From NCBI GenBank assembly GCA_005503215.1, contig SCNS01000023.1, forward strand, positions 1 through 64,000: 64,000 nucleotides of DNA, read 5' to 3'. Of the stretch, positions 44,432 to 52,641 are shown piece by piece. The notes beneath the pieces were generated by a model. That model ran no database searches, was not told the DNA's origin, and was given only the letters and a program-made list of their open reading frames with translations. The translations under genes were made by a program, and so were the position numbers. Position 1 is the first letter of the stretch, and the number at the start of each line of letters is the position of its first letter. Origin of the DNA: Sphingomonadaceae bacterium 3R27C6 (GTDB lineage: Bacteria; Pseudomonadota; Alphaproteobacteria; Sphingomonadales; Sphingomonadaceae).

Positions 44432-44480
44432 AAGGGCGCCGGGCCATTCCGCAATTGGATTGGCCCGGCGCCCTTTTTCT
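44432..44480 (+). terminator. Strong rho-independent terminator after the lipoxygenase gene
   Basis: A perfect 15-bp stem (44432-44446 with 44461-44475, core GGGCGCCGGGCC), a 14-base loop and a TTTTTCTTT tail. It lies between convergent genes and may work in both directions. Confidence 0.85.
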
Positions 44481-44484
44481 TTCC

Positions 44485-45273
44485 TCAGCCTGTCTTTTCA
44501 GCCTTGCGCCGGAACGGATGAAGCAGTTGCGACGGGTAGGATGCCGGCATTTTTTCGTCGATGCCATAACGCGCCGGGAGTGTCCCGTGCGTCATATTCG
44601 CGGTGCCGAACAGCAGGTCCCAGAAGGACAGTTGGGCGCCGAAATTCCGGTTCCAGGCTTCGGGATTGTCGGCATGGTGCCAATGATGGAATTCGGGCGA
44701 CGCGATCAGCCAGCGCAGCGGCCCGATGTCGACGCGGACATTGGCGTGCAAAAGCAGCGTATGCCACTGATAGATAAGTGAGAAAATGAGGATCGCTTCA
44801 GCCGTGAAACCGAGTGTAAAACAGGGAATGAGCGACGCGCCCTTGGTCAATATCTGATCGACCGGATGGATGCGATGCGCCGCCAGCCAGTCGAGATCTT
44901 CGATGCTGTGGTGCACCGCATGAAAACGCCAGAGCAGAGGCACGCTGTGAAAGAGACGGTGAAAAGTATAAAAGAGGAGATCGGCGACGACGATCAGTTC
45001 GATCACCTGCAACCATAAAGGCTGGTCCGCGACCATTGTCCGGAAGACGCCCGGCACGAAGCGTTCGCCGAGCACCATCGCCAGCACGACGATCGCAACC
45101 ACACCGATGCCGATCGGCACGCGGTTGACGATGAAATAGATGGTATCGGTGACCCACCCCGGGCGGAATATGCGCTGTTCCCTGCGTCGCGGCAGTAGCC
45201 GCTCGAGCGGCAGGAACAACAGCGCGACGAGAAGCAGGTTCTGGACATCGATAAAGCCCAAGAGGAAATCCAT
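44485..45273 (-). CDS. Fatty acid hydroxylase / sterol desaturase family membrane protein
   Basis: A 262-residue di-iron membrane oxygenase with four or more hydrophobic segments and three His boxes: HRLFH, HAVHH and EFHHWHH. Family members hydroxylate or desaturate lipids, including sterols, carotenoids and fatty acids. Substrate unknown. It faces the lipoxygenase gene across a terminator and shares a strand with the ICMT-like gene, 14 bases upstream. Confidence 0.9.
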   Translation of the reverse strand: MDFLLGFIDVQNLLLVALLFLPLERLLPRRREQRIFRPGWVTDTIYFIVNRVPIGIGVVAIVVLAMVLGERFVPGVFRTMVADQPLWLQVIELIVVADLLFYTFHRLFHSVPLLWRFHAVHHSIEDLDWLAAHRIHPVDQILTKGASLIPCFTLGFTAEAILIFSLIYQWHTLLLHANVRVDIGPLRWLIASPEFHHWHHADNPEAWNRNFGAQLSFWDLLFGTANMTHGTLPARYGIDEKMPASYPSQLLHPFRRKAEKTG

Positions 45274-45287
45274 CCGCGTGGTCCCGA

Positions 45288-45926
45288 TCAGAAGACGAAG
45301 GGGATCAGCCGGTAACGCACCTTCCGGCTCATGTCCTGATAGGCGGGATCGGCCATCAGCACGCGTTCCTCGGCCATGATCCGCGCGATATTGAGCCCGA
45401 GTGCAAGGCTATAGACCGCAAGGTTCCACCAGTTCGGGCCGCTAAGCAGAAAACCGATGTGGGTGAGCATGTAGCCCGCATACATGGGGTGACGTACGAA
45501 GCGATACGGGCCGCTGACTTTCACCCCGCGGTTCGCCGCGATGACGCCGAAGCTGCGCCGCAGCGTGAATTTGGCGTAGAGCTGGAACAATATGCCCGCG
45601 ATGATCAGGAAACCGCAGAAGGCGATGGGTACGAGCGGGGTGTCACTCGGCGCGATGACCAGCATCGCGGCGAACGTGCCGCCGAACCCCAGTGCCCAAT
45701 CGAGCGGGCGGAGCGAGATATCGTTGGTGGACCGGCGGAACAGGACGAAGAAGACCACGCAGCCCTCGGCGAGCAGCAGCAGCCAGTTCTGGTAATGCCC
45801 CGCAATCGCCGATGGGACGAGCCGCGACGCCAGCGTCGCCAGCAGCAGAACGACGACGACTTTTTCCAAAAGGTCCCAATGGATGACGCTTACCGCCGGT
45901 TGCGACTTGCCGCCCGAAACGCTCAT
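45288..45926 (-). CDS. Isoprenylcysteine carboxylmethyltransferase (ICMT)-like membrane methyltransferase
   Basis: A 212-residue protein with four to five membrane segments and the family C-terminal signature GPYRFVRHPMYAGYMLTHIG plus AEERVL. Such enzymes methylate small hydrophobic or lipid substrates with SAM; bacterial substrates are mostly unknown. It is probably co-transcribed with the hydroxylase gene. Confidence 0.82.
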   Translation of the reverse strand: MSVSGGKSQPAVSVIHWDLLEKVVVVLLLATLASRLVPSAIAGHYQNWLLLLAEGCVVFFVLFRRSTNDISLRPLDWALGFGGTFAAMLVIAPSDTPLVPIAFCGFLIIAGILFQLYAKFTLRRSFGVIAANRGVKVSGPYRFVRHPMYAGYMLTHIGFLLSGPNWWNLAVYSLALGLNIARIMAEERVLMADPAYQDMSRKVRYRLIPFVF

Positions 45927-46018
45927 GATGCCATATCCCCACTAGATCAGGGGGATCGGATAACGCCCGGATGGTTACCAACCGGATAATTTCGGAGATC
46001 TATCGCCCCGGCCCGGGC

Positions 46019-46798
46019 CTATTTGTCGCGTTTCTTCCGATGACTCTCAAGGTCGAGCACGGCATTCTCGCCGCCCTCGGGCAGCAGGCCGAGCCGGCGC
46101 GCGACTTCCTGATAGGCTTCGACTTCGCCGCCGAGGTCGCGGCGGAAGCGGTCCTTGTCGAGCTTTTCGTTCGTCGTCATGTCCCACAGACGGCAGCCGT
46201 CGGGGCTGATCTCGTCAGCGAGGATGATGCGGCTGAAGTCGCCTTCATAAAGGCGCCCGAACTCGAGCTTGAAGTCGACGAGGCGGATGCCGACCGCGGC
46301 GAACATGCCCGACATGAAGTCGTTGATGCGGATCGCCATGTCCTGAATGTCGTGAAGCTCGTCCTGGCTGCACCAGTTGAAGCAGGCGATATGCTCCTCG
46401 GCGACGAGCGGATCGCCGAGCGCGTCATCCTTGTAGCAATATTCGATCAGGGTGCGGGGAAGCTGCGTCCCCTCCTCGATGCCGAGGCGCTTCGACAGCG
46501 TGCCCGCGGCGACGTTGCGCACGATCACTTCGATCGGCACGATCTCGACCTGGCGGATCAGCTGTTCGCGCATGTTGAGGCGGCGGATGAAATGGTGCGG
46601 CACGCCGATATTGCCGAGCAAGGTGAAGACATGCTCCGAAATCCGGTTGTTCAGCACGCCCTTGCCGCTGATCGTGCCCTTTTTCTGCGCGTTGAACGCG
46701 GTCGCGTCGTCCTTGAAATACTGGATCAGCGTGCCCGGTTCGGGGCCCTCGTAAAGGATCTTCGCTTTGCCTTCGTAAATCTGGCGGCGACGGGACAT
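46019..46798 (-). CDS. purC: Phosphoribosylaminoimidazole-succinocarboxamide (SAICAR) synthase
   Basis: A 259-residue SAICAR synthase that joins CAIR and aspartate. IYEGKAKILYEGPEPGTLIQ, the FKDDATAFNAQKKGTISGKG nucleotide loop, RRLNMREQLIR, and VDFKLEFGR with SPDGCRLWD are diagnostic. MSRRRQIYEG at 46798 is the usual start. The 220-base stretch to the divergent enoyl-CoA hydratase holds its promoter. purS and purQ are on the same strand but about 9.6 kb downstream. Confidence 0.97.
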   Translation of the reverse strand: MSRRRQIYEGKAKILYEGPEPGTLIQYFKDDATAFNAQKKGTISGKGVLNNRISEHVFTLLGNIGVPHHFIRRLNMREQLIRQVEIVPIEVIVRNVAAGTLSKRLGIEEGTQLPRTLIEYCYKDDALGDPLVAEEHIACFNWCSQDELHDIQDMAIRINDFMSGMFAAVGIRLVDFKLEFGRLYEGDFSRIILADEISPDGCRLWDMTTNEKLDKDRFRRDLGGEVEAYQEVARRLGLLPEGGENAVLDLESHRKKRDK

Positions 46799-46933
46799 GG
46801 TGTGCAAACTTTCTGTCGGAACCAAATGAATGACCCCGGCAAAGCGACTCAGACGGAGCGCGGCGCCGGGGCGGTTGGGCGCCCTATAGCGGCAAAGGTC
46901 AGGCGCGTCATCCCCGGCATGACAGCCTTCGCC

Positions 46934-46947
46934 TTACGTTTACGTAA
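46934..46947. promoter_or_regulatory. Palindromic operator TTACGTTTACGTAA upstream of the enoyl-CoA hydratase gene
   Basis: A 6-2-6 inverted repeat (TTACGT-TT-ACGTAA) 60 bases before the hydratase start. It resembles the TTTACGT...ACGTAAA operators of MerR-family LiuR-type regulators that control acyl-CoA and branched-chain amino acid breakdown in proteobacteria. Regulator identity is inferred. Confidence 0.45.
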
Positions 46948-47007
46948 AGTGCTTGCGTTGAACGCCATCGCTTGCGACGCTGCGCCGGAAACCAAGGAGA
47001 GAGATGG

Positions 47008-47931
47008 ATGAGCTTCGACCAGATTCGCCTCGACCGCCACGAGGGCATCGCGTTGCTGACGCTGCACCGCCCCGACCGGATGAACGCCTTCACCACCGAG
47101 ATGATGCTGGAGATCGTCGCCGCGCTCGACGAATGCGACGCCGACGACGGCGTGCGCGCGGTGATCTTCACCGGATCGGGCGACCGCGCCTATTGCGCCG
47201 GCGCCGATCTGGGCCAGGGCGCCGCGACCTTCGACTATGACAAGCGCACCGACAAGGCGGCGCTGCTACCTGAAGGTATGGCGGCGAGCCCCGTCGCCGA
47301 GGACGGCACGATCGACTGGTCGCACCCGCTGATCCGCGATTCGGGCGGGCGCGTGTCGATGCGCATCTTCGACTGCAAGAAGCCCGTATTAGGGGCGATC
47401 AACGGCGCCGCGGTCGGCATCGGCGCGACGATGACGCTGTCGATGGACGCGCGGCTCGCGAGCGAAACCGCGCGCTATGGCTTCGTCTTCGCGCGCCGCG
47501 GCATCGTCCCCGAAGCGGCGTCGAGCTGGTTCCTGCCGCGCCTTGTCGGCATCCAGAATGCGGTCGACTGGTGCTATTCGGGGCGGCTGATCGACGCCGC
47601 CGAAGCGCATGAAAAGGGCCTCGTGCAATCGGTCCACGCGCCCGGCGAACTGGTCGACGCCGCGATCGCCAAGGCGCGCGAGCTCACCGATCACAGCGCG
47701 CCGGTGTCGGTCGCGCTCACCCGCCACATGCTCTGGCGGATGCTCGGCGCGCCGCACCCGATGAGCGCGCATCGCTGGGACAGCCGCGCGATCTTCGCGC
47801 GCGGGCGCAGCGCCGACGCCGCCGAGGGCGTGTCGAGCTTCCTCGAAAAACGCGACGCGAACTTCACCGTCAGCGTCGCGAACGACTATCCGTGGTTCGC
47901 CGAGTTCGAGGACACGCCGCCCTATAGCTGA
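47008..47931 (+). CDS. Enoyl-CoA hydratase/isomerase family protein
   Basis: A crotonase-fold protein of 307 residues: LTLHRPDRMNAFTTEMM, the oxyanion segment YCAGADLGQGAATF, PVLGAINGAAVGIGATM and ARRGIVPEAASSWFLPRLVG, where the Glu is the expected catalytic acid. It probably hydrates 2-enoyl-CoA in fatty acid breakdown. ATG 47008 follows AAGGAG; the longer frame is untranslated leader. A palindromic operator lies upstream. Confidence 0.93.
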   Translation: MSFDQIRLDRHEGIALLTLHRPDRMNAFTTEMMLEIVAALDECDADDGVRAVIFTGSGDRAYCAGADLGQGAATFDYDKRTDKAALLPEGMAASPVAEDGTIDWSHPLIRDSGGRVSMRIFDCKKPVLGAINGAAVGIGATMTLSMDARLASETARYGFVFARRGIVPEAASSWFLPRLVGIQNAVDWCYSGRLIDAAEAHEKGLVQSVHAPGELVDAAIAKARELTDHSAPVSVALTRHMLWRMLGAPHPMSAHRWDSRAIFARGRSADAAEGVSSFLEKRDANFTVSVANDYPWFAEFEDTPPYS

Positions 47932-47935
47932 GGGG

Positions 47936-48151
47936 TCAGCCCGCCGCGCCGCCGCGCTTCCTGAAATAGGGCCTGAAAAACATGTAAAGGCCCGAGAACA
48001 TCAGAAGGAAAAGCGGCGGCAGCGGCAGATAATAGACCCACTGGGCGGGCTCCTGCCCCACTCCCAGCGTCACGAAAATGGCGAGCACGATCGCCGAAAA
48101 GAGGATCGACACCCAGCGGTGAAACTGCCGGATCCACAGACTCCAGTTCAT
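47936..48151 (-). CDS. Small PepSY-like/DUF membrane protein, two membrane segments
   Basis: A 71-residue protein. MNWSLWIRQFHRWVSILFSA opens a hydrophobic helix, and a second helix follows at LPLPPLFLLMFSGLYMFF, ending in a basic tail. The N-terminus WIRQFHRWVS recalls PepSY-type membrane helices; otherwise unrecognised. It lies 18 bases after the SRPBCC gene and belongs to the arsR-SRPBCC operon. Confidence 0.72.
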   Translation of the reverse strand: MNWSLWIRQFHRWVSILFSAIVLAIFVTLGVGQEPAQWVYYLPLPPLFLLMFSGLYMFFRPYFRKRGGAAG

Positions 48152-48169
48152 AATATTCTCCCTGCTTGA

Positions 48170-48595
48170 TTATGCGTCGAGACCCGCGACGACCTTCTCG
48201 AGATTTTCGAGGTGAATCTTCCAGCCGCCCTTGGCGCCGCCGAAGGCCTGCTTCTGGTCGGGACGGAAGCCGACCTGTTCCATGCGCAGCAGCGTTCCGG
48301 CGGGCGTCGGTTCGAGCGTGAAGGTGACGGTGCTGTCGAGCCGGTAGGCCGGATCGTCGTGCGCGTAATTCCAGGTGTAGGCGAGACTGCGCTCCGGCTC
48401 GACCTCGAGTATCTCGCAATCGACATTGCCCCAGTCACCGCGCAACTGGAAGCGGTGACCAAGATCGAGGCCGAAGTCGTTCTTCATCAGCCATTCCTCG
48501 ATCAGATGCTGCGTCGTCAGCGCGCGCCAGATCTTTTCGGGCGGGTGCGGAATTTCGCGTTCAACGGTTACGGTACGCACGTCGGTATCGGTCAT
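48170..48595 (-). CDS. SRPBCC/AHSA1-family protein
   Basis: A 141-residue START-like fold: VTVEREIPHPPEKIWRALTT, EEWLMKNDFG, GNVDCEILEVEPERSLAYTW, TVTFTLEPTPAGTLLRMEQVG and a closing helix GGWKIHLENLEKVV. These bind hydrophobic ligands; function unknown. Coupled by ATGA overlap to the ArsR regulator gene, the usual partner of this subgroup. Confidence 0.9.
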   Translation of the reverse strand: MTDTDVRTVTVEREIPHPPEKIWRALTTQHLIEEWLMKNDFGLDLGHRFQLRGDWGNVDCEILEVEPERSLAYTWNYAHDDPAYRLDSTVTFTLEPTPAGTLLRMEQVGFRPDQKQAFGGAKGGWKIHLENLEKVVAGLDA

Positions 48596-48918
48596 TGATC
48601 CATCCTTTTGAGCAAATTTTCGAGATCGTCGAACCGCGCTTCCCAAAAGCGGTTCATGCGGCCGGTCCAGTCGACCAGCGGCGCGAGAGCGCGCTGCTGC
48701 GCGCTATAATGCGTCTGGCGCCCCTCGTGCCGGTCAAGCACCAGCCCCGCCTGTTTGAGGATGCCGAGATGCTTCGACACCGCGGGCTGCGAAATGCCCG
48801 CGCCCGCGGTCAGCGCGCCGACCGTCTGTTCGCCGTCCAGGCAAAGCCGTTCGAACAGCGCGCGCCGGCTGGGATCGGCAAGGGCTTTGAAGAGAAGATC
48901 GGGCGAGGGTTGCGTCAT
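48592..48918 (-). CDS. ArsR-family transcriptional regulator
   Basis: A 108-residue winged-helix repressor with DLLFKALADPSRRALFERLC and the recognition helix GISQPAVSKHLGILKQAGLV. No Cys pair for arsenic or metal sensing is present, so it is probably a non-metal ArsR protein that works with its SRPBCC partner. ATG 48918 was chosen; two operator-like palindromes lie just upstream, implying autoregulation. Confidence 0.92.
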   Translation of the reverse strand: MTQPSPDLLFKALADPSRRALFERLCLDGEQTVGALTAGAGISQPAVSKHLGILKQAGLVLDRHEGRQTHYSAQQRALAPLVDWTGRMNRFWEARFDDLENLLKRMDQ

Positions 48919-48922
48919 AATC

Positions 48923-48966
48923 CATAACTCATTGGCTATGCGTTTTCTCATAACCATATAGTTATG
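48923..48966. promoter_or_regulatory. Tandem operator palindromes before the arsR-like gene
   Basis: CATAAC-N6-GTTATG at 48949-48966 is a perfect inverted repeat; a second copy CATAAC-N6-GCTATG with one mismatch is at 48923-48940, 26 bases away. They sit directly upstream of the start codon at 48918 and probably bind the ArsR protein. Confidence 0.55.
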
Positions 48967-49152
48967 AATGTCAAGAACCGCCGTTGCGGCGGCCCCGCCG
49001 TCCATCGGACGCTGGAGCCCGCCGTGGCTTTCGCATTACCTGTGGTGGTGAACCGGCCCGGCCTCCCCTCCCTCCATCTCTCGCGCCGCATCGTCTGCGC
49101 CGGGGGGCTGGCGGGTCTGACCGTCCCGTCCATTGCAATTGCGAGACCCGCC

Positions 49153-49521
49153 ATGCCCAATCGCGCAATCAATCCCACCGGCGTTTCCTATGCGCAGGCG
49201 CAGCTTGTCGAGGCGCCGACACGCTGGCTGTTCGTCAGCGGCCAGATTCCGGTCGACGAAAAGGATCGGGTGCCCGCCGGTTTCGAGGACCAGTGCCGGC
49301 TCGTCTGGCGCAATATCGAAAAACAGCTTCTAGCTGGCGGGATGTCCTTGCAGGATCTGGTCAAGGTCACCGTTTTCCTGTCGCGCCGCCAGTATCGCGC
49401 GGCGAACTACAAGGTGAGGCACGAAGTGCTAGGCGGCCACTCGCCTGCGCTGACGATCATCATCGCCGGCATTTACGATGAGGCGTGGCTGCTCGAAATC
49501 GAGGCGATCGCCGCGGCGTAG
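49153..49521 (+). CDS. RidA-family protein
   Basis: A 122-residue YjgF/YER057c/UK114-family protein: INPTGVSYAQAQLVEAPTRW, LFVSGQIPVDEKDRVPAGF, LVKVTVFLSRRQYRAANY and an ALTIIIAGIYDE end. RidA proteins hydrolyse reactive enamine/imine intermediates from PLP enzymes; the catalytic Arg expected before the last strand is not obvious, so this may be another subfamily. ATG 49153 was chosen from homology. It is convergent with the Lrp/AsnC gene. Confidence 0.85.
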   Translation: MPNRAINPTGVSYAQAQLVEAPTRWLFVSGQIPVDEKDRVPAGFEDQCRLVWRNIEKQLLAGGMSLQDLVKVTVFLSRRQYRAANYKVRHEVLGGHSPALTIIIAGIYDEAWLLEIEAIAAA

Positions 49522-49530
49522 CGATCCCTG

Positions 49531-49947
49531 TTAGCGATCCTTGTCGCGCTTCAGGATGAGCGCGGTCGTCGTATCCTCGACCCCCGCGATCAGCGCGATC
49601 CGGTCGCGCGCGGCATTGAGCCGCGCGGCGTCGGCCGCCTCGATCTCGACGAGCAGGTCGATCTCGCCGCTGAGCGAATAGCAGCGTGCGACCTCCGCCA
49701 TGCCGGTCACCGCAGCGACGATGTCGGGCGAGGGCGTGCGCGCCAGCCGCAACTGCAGGATCGCCGCGATCCCGCCCTCGTCGACGATGCGCGCGTGATA
49801 GCCGCCGATCGTTCCCGCGGCCTCCAGCTTCGACAATCGTTCGCGCACCGAGCTGCGCGCGAGGCCCACGGTCGCCGCGATCGTCTTTAATGGCAGGCGG
49901 GCGTTGCCGCGCAGCATCGCCACGATTTGCCGGTCGATCGCGTCCAT
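49531..49947 (-). CDS. Lrp/AsnC-family transcriptional regulator
   Basis: A 138-residue regulator with an N-terminal HTH (MDAIDRQIVAMLRGNARLPL, VGLARSSVRERLSKLEAAG) and a C-terminal RAM ligand domain. A GGAGAGGAT ribosome site precedes ATG 49947. Likely responds to an amino acid. It is divergent from the PD40 lipoprotein gene. Confidence 0.92.
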   Translation of the reverse strand: MDAIDRQIVAMLRGNARLPLKTIAATVGLARSSVRERLSKLEAAGTIGGYHARIVDEGGIAAILQLRLARTPSPDIVAAVTGMAEVARCYSLSGEIDLLVEIEAADAARLNAARDRIALIAGVEDTTTALILKRDKDR

Positions 49948-50065
49948 ATCCTCTCCCCCGCCGCCCTTTCGGCGCCGCCACCGCCGATCGGACGCTGGCC
50001 AAGCGCCTGCACTCGGGCAAAAAATCCTCGCCGCTTCTGCTAGCGCCTTGCCGGAGAGAAAGTCC

Positions 50066-50968
50066 ATGATGTTTGCCAACCGCGCACCAGCGCTCCTCTG
50101 CCTGGCCATGCTTGCGGGATGTACCGCGGCGGCGGATACGCCGGTGCCGGGCAGCGCGAAGCTGTGGACCCCCGCTGCGATCTCCGGCCCGGGCTATGAA
50201 TCCTCGCCTACCTTCACCCCCGACGGGCGAACGATGGTCTACCTCGCGGCCGACAAGGATTTTGGCGCCTATCGCCTGATGCAGTCGCAGTGCGAAAACG
50301 GCGCATGGGGCAAACCCGTGCCGCCACGCTTTGCGATGCCGCTGCCGGTGATCGAGGCCGATCCCTTCGTCACTCCCGACGGCAAGCGGCTCTATTATAT
50401 CTCGTCGCGCCATGCGCCCGCGAAGGAGGATTTCGACATCTGGTATGTCGAGCGCACCGCGGATGGTGGCTGGGGCGAGCCGCAGCGGCTGCCCGAACCG
50501 GTCAACTCGTCCGCCGCCGAACTCCTCCCGCGCACCGATTCCGACGGCCGCCTCTACTTCGGGTCGAGCCGCGCGGGCAGTGCGGGCGGCGGCGACATCT
50601 ATGTCGCGACCGAAGTCCGGCCGGGCGAATGGACGGTCGCCAACCTTGGCCCGCCGGTCAGCGCCGGGGCCTATGAGTATGAGGCGGAGATCTCACGCGA
50701 TGGAAAAACGATGATCACCGTGTCCGACCGCGGCGATCGCTCGCATCTCTACCGCTATCGCCGCGAAGGCGAACGCTGGGTCGAGGCCGGGCGCATTCCC
50801 GCCGATCCCGCCCAGTTCCAGGTCGGCCCGCTGCTGTCGCCGAAAGGCGACCGCCTGCTCTTCGCGCAGCGGCACGGCGAGCGGTCGGGCGAGATGTTCC
50901 TGATCGACTTGATTCCCGACCCCGACCGGTCGTGGCCGCCGACGTGTGAAGATCAGGCGGCGTTATAG
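50066..50968 (+). CDS. PD40/WD40-like beta-propeller lipoprotein
   Basis: A 300-residue TolB-like propeller with a lipobox (LLCLAMLAGC, Cys near residue 19), so probably membrane anchored in the periplasm. PD40 repeats include SPTFTPDGRTMVYLAA, DPFVTPDGKRLYYIS, LLPRTDSDGRLYFGSSR and PLLSPKGDRLLFAQ. GGAGA precedes the first of two ATG codons. Its last 16 bases overlap the convergent phoD gene. Ligand unknown. Confidence 0.85.
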   Translation: MMFANRAPALLCLAMLAGCTAAADTPVPGSAKLWTPAAISGPGYESSPTFTPDGRTMVYLAADKDFGAYRLMQSQCENGAWGKPVPPRFAMPLPVIEADPFVTPDGKRLYYISSRHAPAKEDFDIWYVERTADGGWGEPQRLPEPVNSSAAELLPRTDSDGRLYFGSSRAGSAGGGDIYVATEVRPGEWTVANLGPPVSAGAYEYEAEISRDGKTMITVSDRGDRSHLYRYRREGERWVEAGRIPADPAQFQVGPLLSPKGDRLLFAQRHGERSGEMFLIDLIPDPDRSWPPTCEDQAAL

Positions 50969-52584
50969 ACGCGCCGCCCACGCGTTGCGGTCATGCTGTG
51001 CGTATTCTTCAGCGCGAGCGAGCGTGCCCGGATCGTTTCGACGCTGTGCCAGTTCGCGGTCACCCGCTCGGGGGAGAATTGCACGGTCACATAGCCGCGA
51101 TCCTCGGTATTCGCCCATTTGAGCTGTGGCGACGAGCGGCGCAACGCTGCGACACGCGCCTCGTCGGTCACGCCCTTGATATAGCTTTCATACCCCGGCG
51201 AGGTGACGCTCTGCCCCGCAATCTCGATGCCCGCCGGCCGGCCGTCCTCGACAAGGTCGAAGGCCCAGGCGTTGTGCGTGTCGCCCGTCAGCGTGACGAG
51301 GTCGGCGTCGGCGCGCTGCGCCGCGGCGAGCAGGCGGCTGCGCGCGGCGGGATAGCCATCCCACGCGTCGAGGTTGAGCGGCAGGCCCGCCTTCGCCGCG
51401 AGCTGCCCCGCCTCGACCCGGCGGCGGATATAGTCGGGCTGTTCGCCCGCGAACCAGTCGCGCGTCTCGGGCGGCGTGAAGAGCGTGCCCATCACGACCT
51501 GCTGCGCGCAAACCTGCCAGCGCGTTCCCGCCTTCGTCGATGCGGCGAGCCCGTCGAACAGCCATTTTTCCTGCTCCGCGCCGAGCATCTGGCGCGCGGC
51601 GTCGCGGTAGCCGGTTTCGGCGAACTGCTTGAGCTTTGCCGCGGCATCGCCGCCGCCCGCGATAATCTCGTCGACCTCGAACTGCCGATCGCGGGCGGTC
51701 ACGCGCGTTTCGGGAAGGAAGATCGTCGCGAGGTCGCCGACCTGATATTGGCGCCAGCGCGTGTCGGCGACGGGCATCCACTCATGATAGGCGCGTTCGG
51801 CGGCGGCCATGCGCGCCGCCCAGTCGCCTTCGCCTTCATTATGGTTTTCGGCACCGCCCTTCCAGACATCGTTCGCGAATTCATGATCGTCCCACTGGGC
51901 GATCATCGGGAACAGCTGGTGCAGCTTCTGCAGGTCGGGGTCGGCACGATAGGCGGCGTAGCGAAGGCGATAATCGGCAAGCGCGACGATCTCCTGCGCC
52001 GGCTGGATCTCGCGCCCGGGCAGCGCCTGCTTCGCCGAAGGATAGTCGCCGGCGGGATATTCATAGAGATAGTCGCCAACATGCGCGACAAGGTCGATGT
52101 CGCCGCGCGCCGCGGCATGGCCATAGGCATTGAACCAGCCGAACGGCATGTTCGAGCAGGAGAAGAGCGCGAGATTGAACGCCTTGGTCGCCCCCTGCGG
52201 CAAGGTGCGCGTGCGGCCGGTAACCGACCTGGTGCCGTCGGGGGCGATGAAGCGATAATGATACCAGCGGCCGGGCGCGAGCCCGTCGACGACCAGCTTT
52301 GCGGTATGATCGCGCTCGCCCGCCGCGACGACGCTGCCGCCCGCAACAACCTTGGAGAAATCCTCGCTTTCCGACAATTCGGCGGTCAGCGCCGTGTCGT
52401 TCGCGGCGGCATAGCGCGTCCAGAGCAGCACCGAATTCAGCCCCGGCTCGCCGCTCGCGACGCCATGGGTAAAGCCCTGCGCCATCATCGCGCGCGCGGC
52501 GCCCGGCAGCGACAGCGCCGCCAGCCCGACGGTGCCAAGCTTGATCAGATGACGCCGATCGATCTCGCCCCAATGATGATGCAT
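50953..52584 (-). CDS. phoD: PhoD-family alkaline phosphatase/phosphodiesterase
   Basis: A 543-residue PhoD-type metallophosphatase. DRRHLIKLG followed by a hydrophobic stretch to GAARA is a twin-arginine signal, so it is exported folded. The core has FTHGVASGEPGLNSVLLWTR, HVGDYLYEYP, AQWDDHEFANDVW, LTGDTHNAW and SVTSPGYE, typical of the Ca/Fe active site. It releases phosphate from mono- or diesters in the periplasm. No Pho box is obvious. Confidence 0.93.
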   Translation of the reverse strand: MHHHWGEIDRRHLIKLGTVGLAALSLPGAARAMMAQGFTHGVASGEPGLNSVLLWTRYAAANDTALTAELSESEDFSKVVAGGSVVAAGERDHTAKLVVDGLAPGRWYHYRFIAPDGTRSVTGRTRTLPQGATKAFNLALFSCSNMPFGWFNAYGHAAARGDIDLVAHVGDYLYEYPAGDYPSAKQALPGREIQPAQEIVALADYRLRYAAYRADPDLQKLHQLFPMIAQWDDHEFANDVWKGGAENHNEGEGDWAARMAAAERAYHEWMPVADTRWRQYQVGDLATIFLPETRVTARDRQFEVDEIIAGGGDAAAKLKQFAETGYRDAARQMLGAEQEKWLFDGLAASTKAGTRWQVCAQQVVMGTLFTPPETRDWFAGEQPDYIRRRVEAGQLAAKAGLPLNLDAWDGYPAARSRLLAAAQRADADLVTLTGDTHNAWAFDLVEDGRPAGIEIAGQSVTSPGYESYIKGVTDEARVAALRRSSPQLKWANTEDRGYVTVQFSPERVTANWHSVETIRARSLALKNTHSMTATRGRRVYNAA

Positions 52585-52641
52585 CGCGAATCTCCTCCTC
52601 TTTGGTCGGGTCTTTGCCCCGCCTTTGTGACGATTCGGGTG

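Noticed and set aside
45967..45985. Imperfect palindrome CCGGATGGTTACCAACCGG as an operator
   Set aside because: It lies downstream of purC and upstream of the ICMT-like start with several mismatches and no T tract; not enough to call an operator or terminator.
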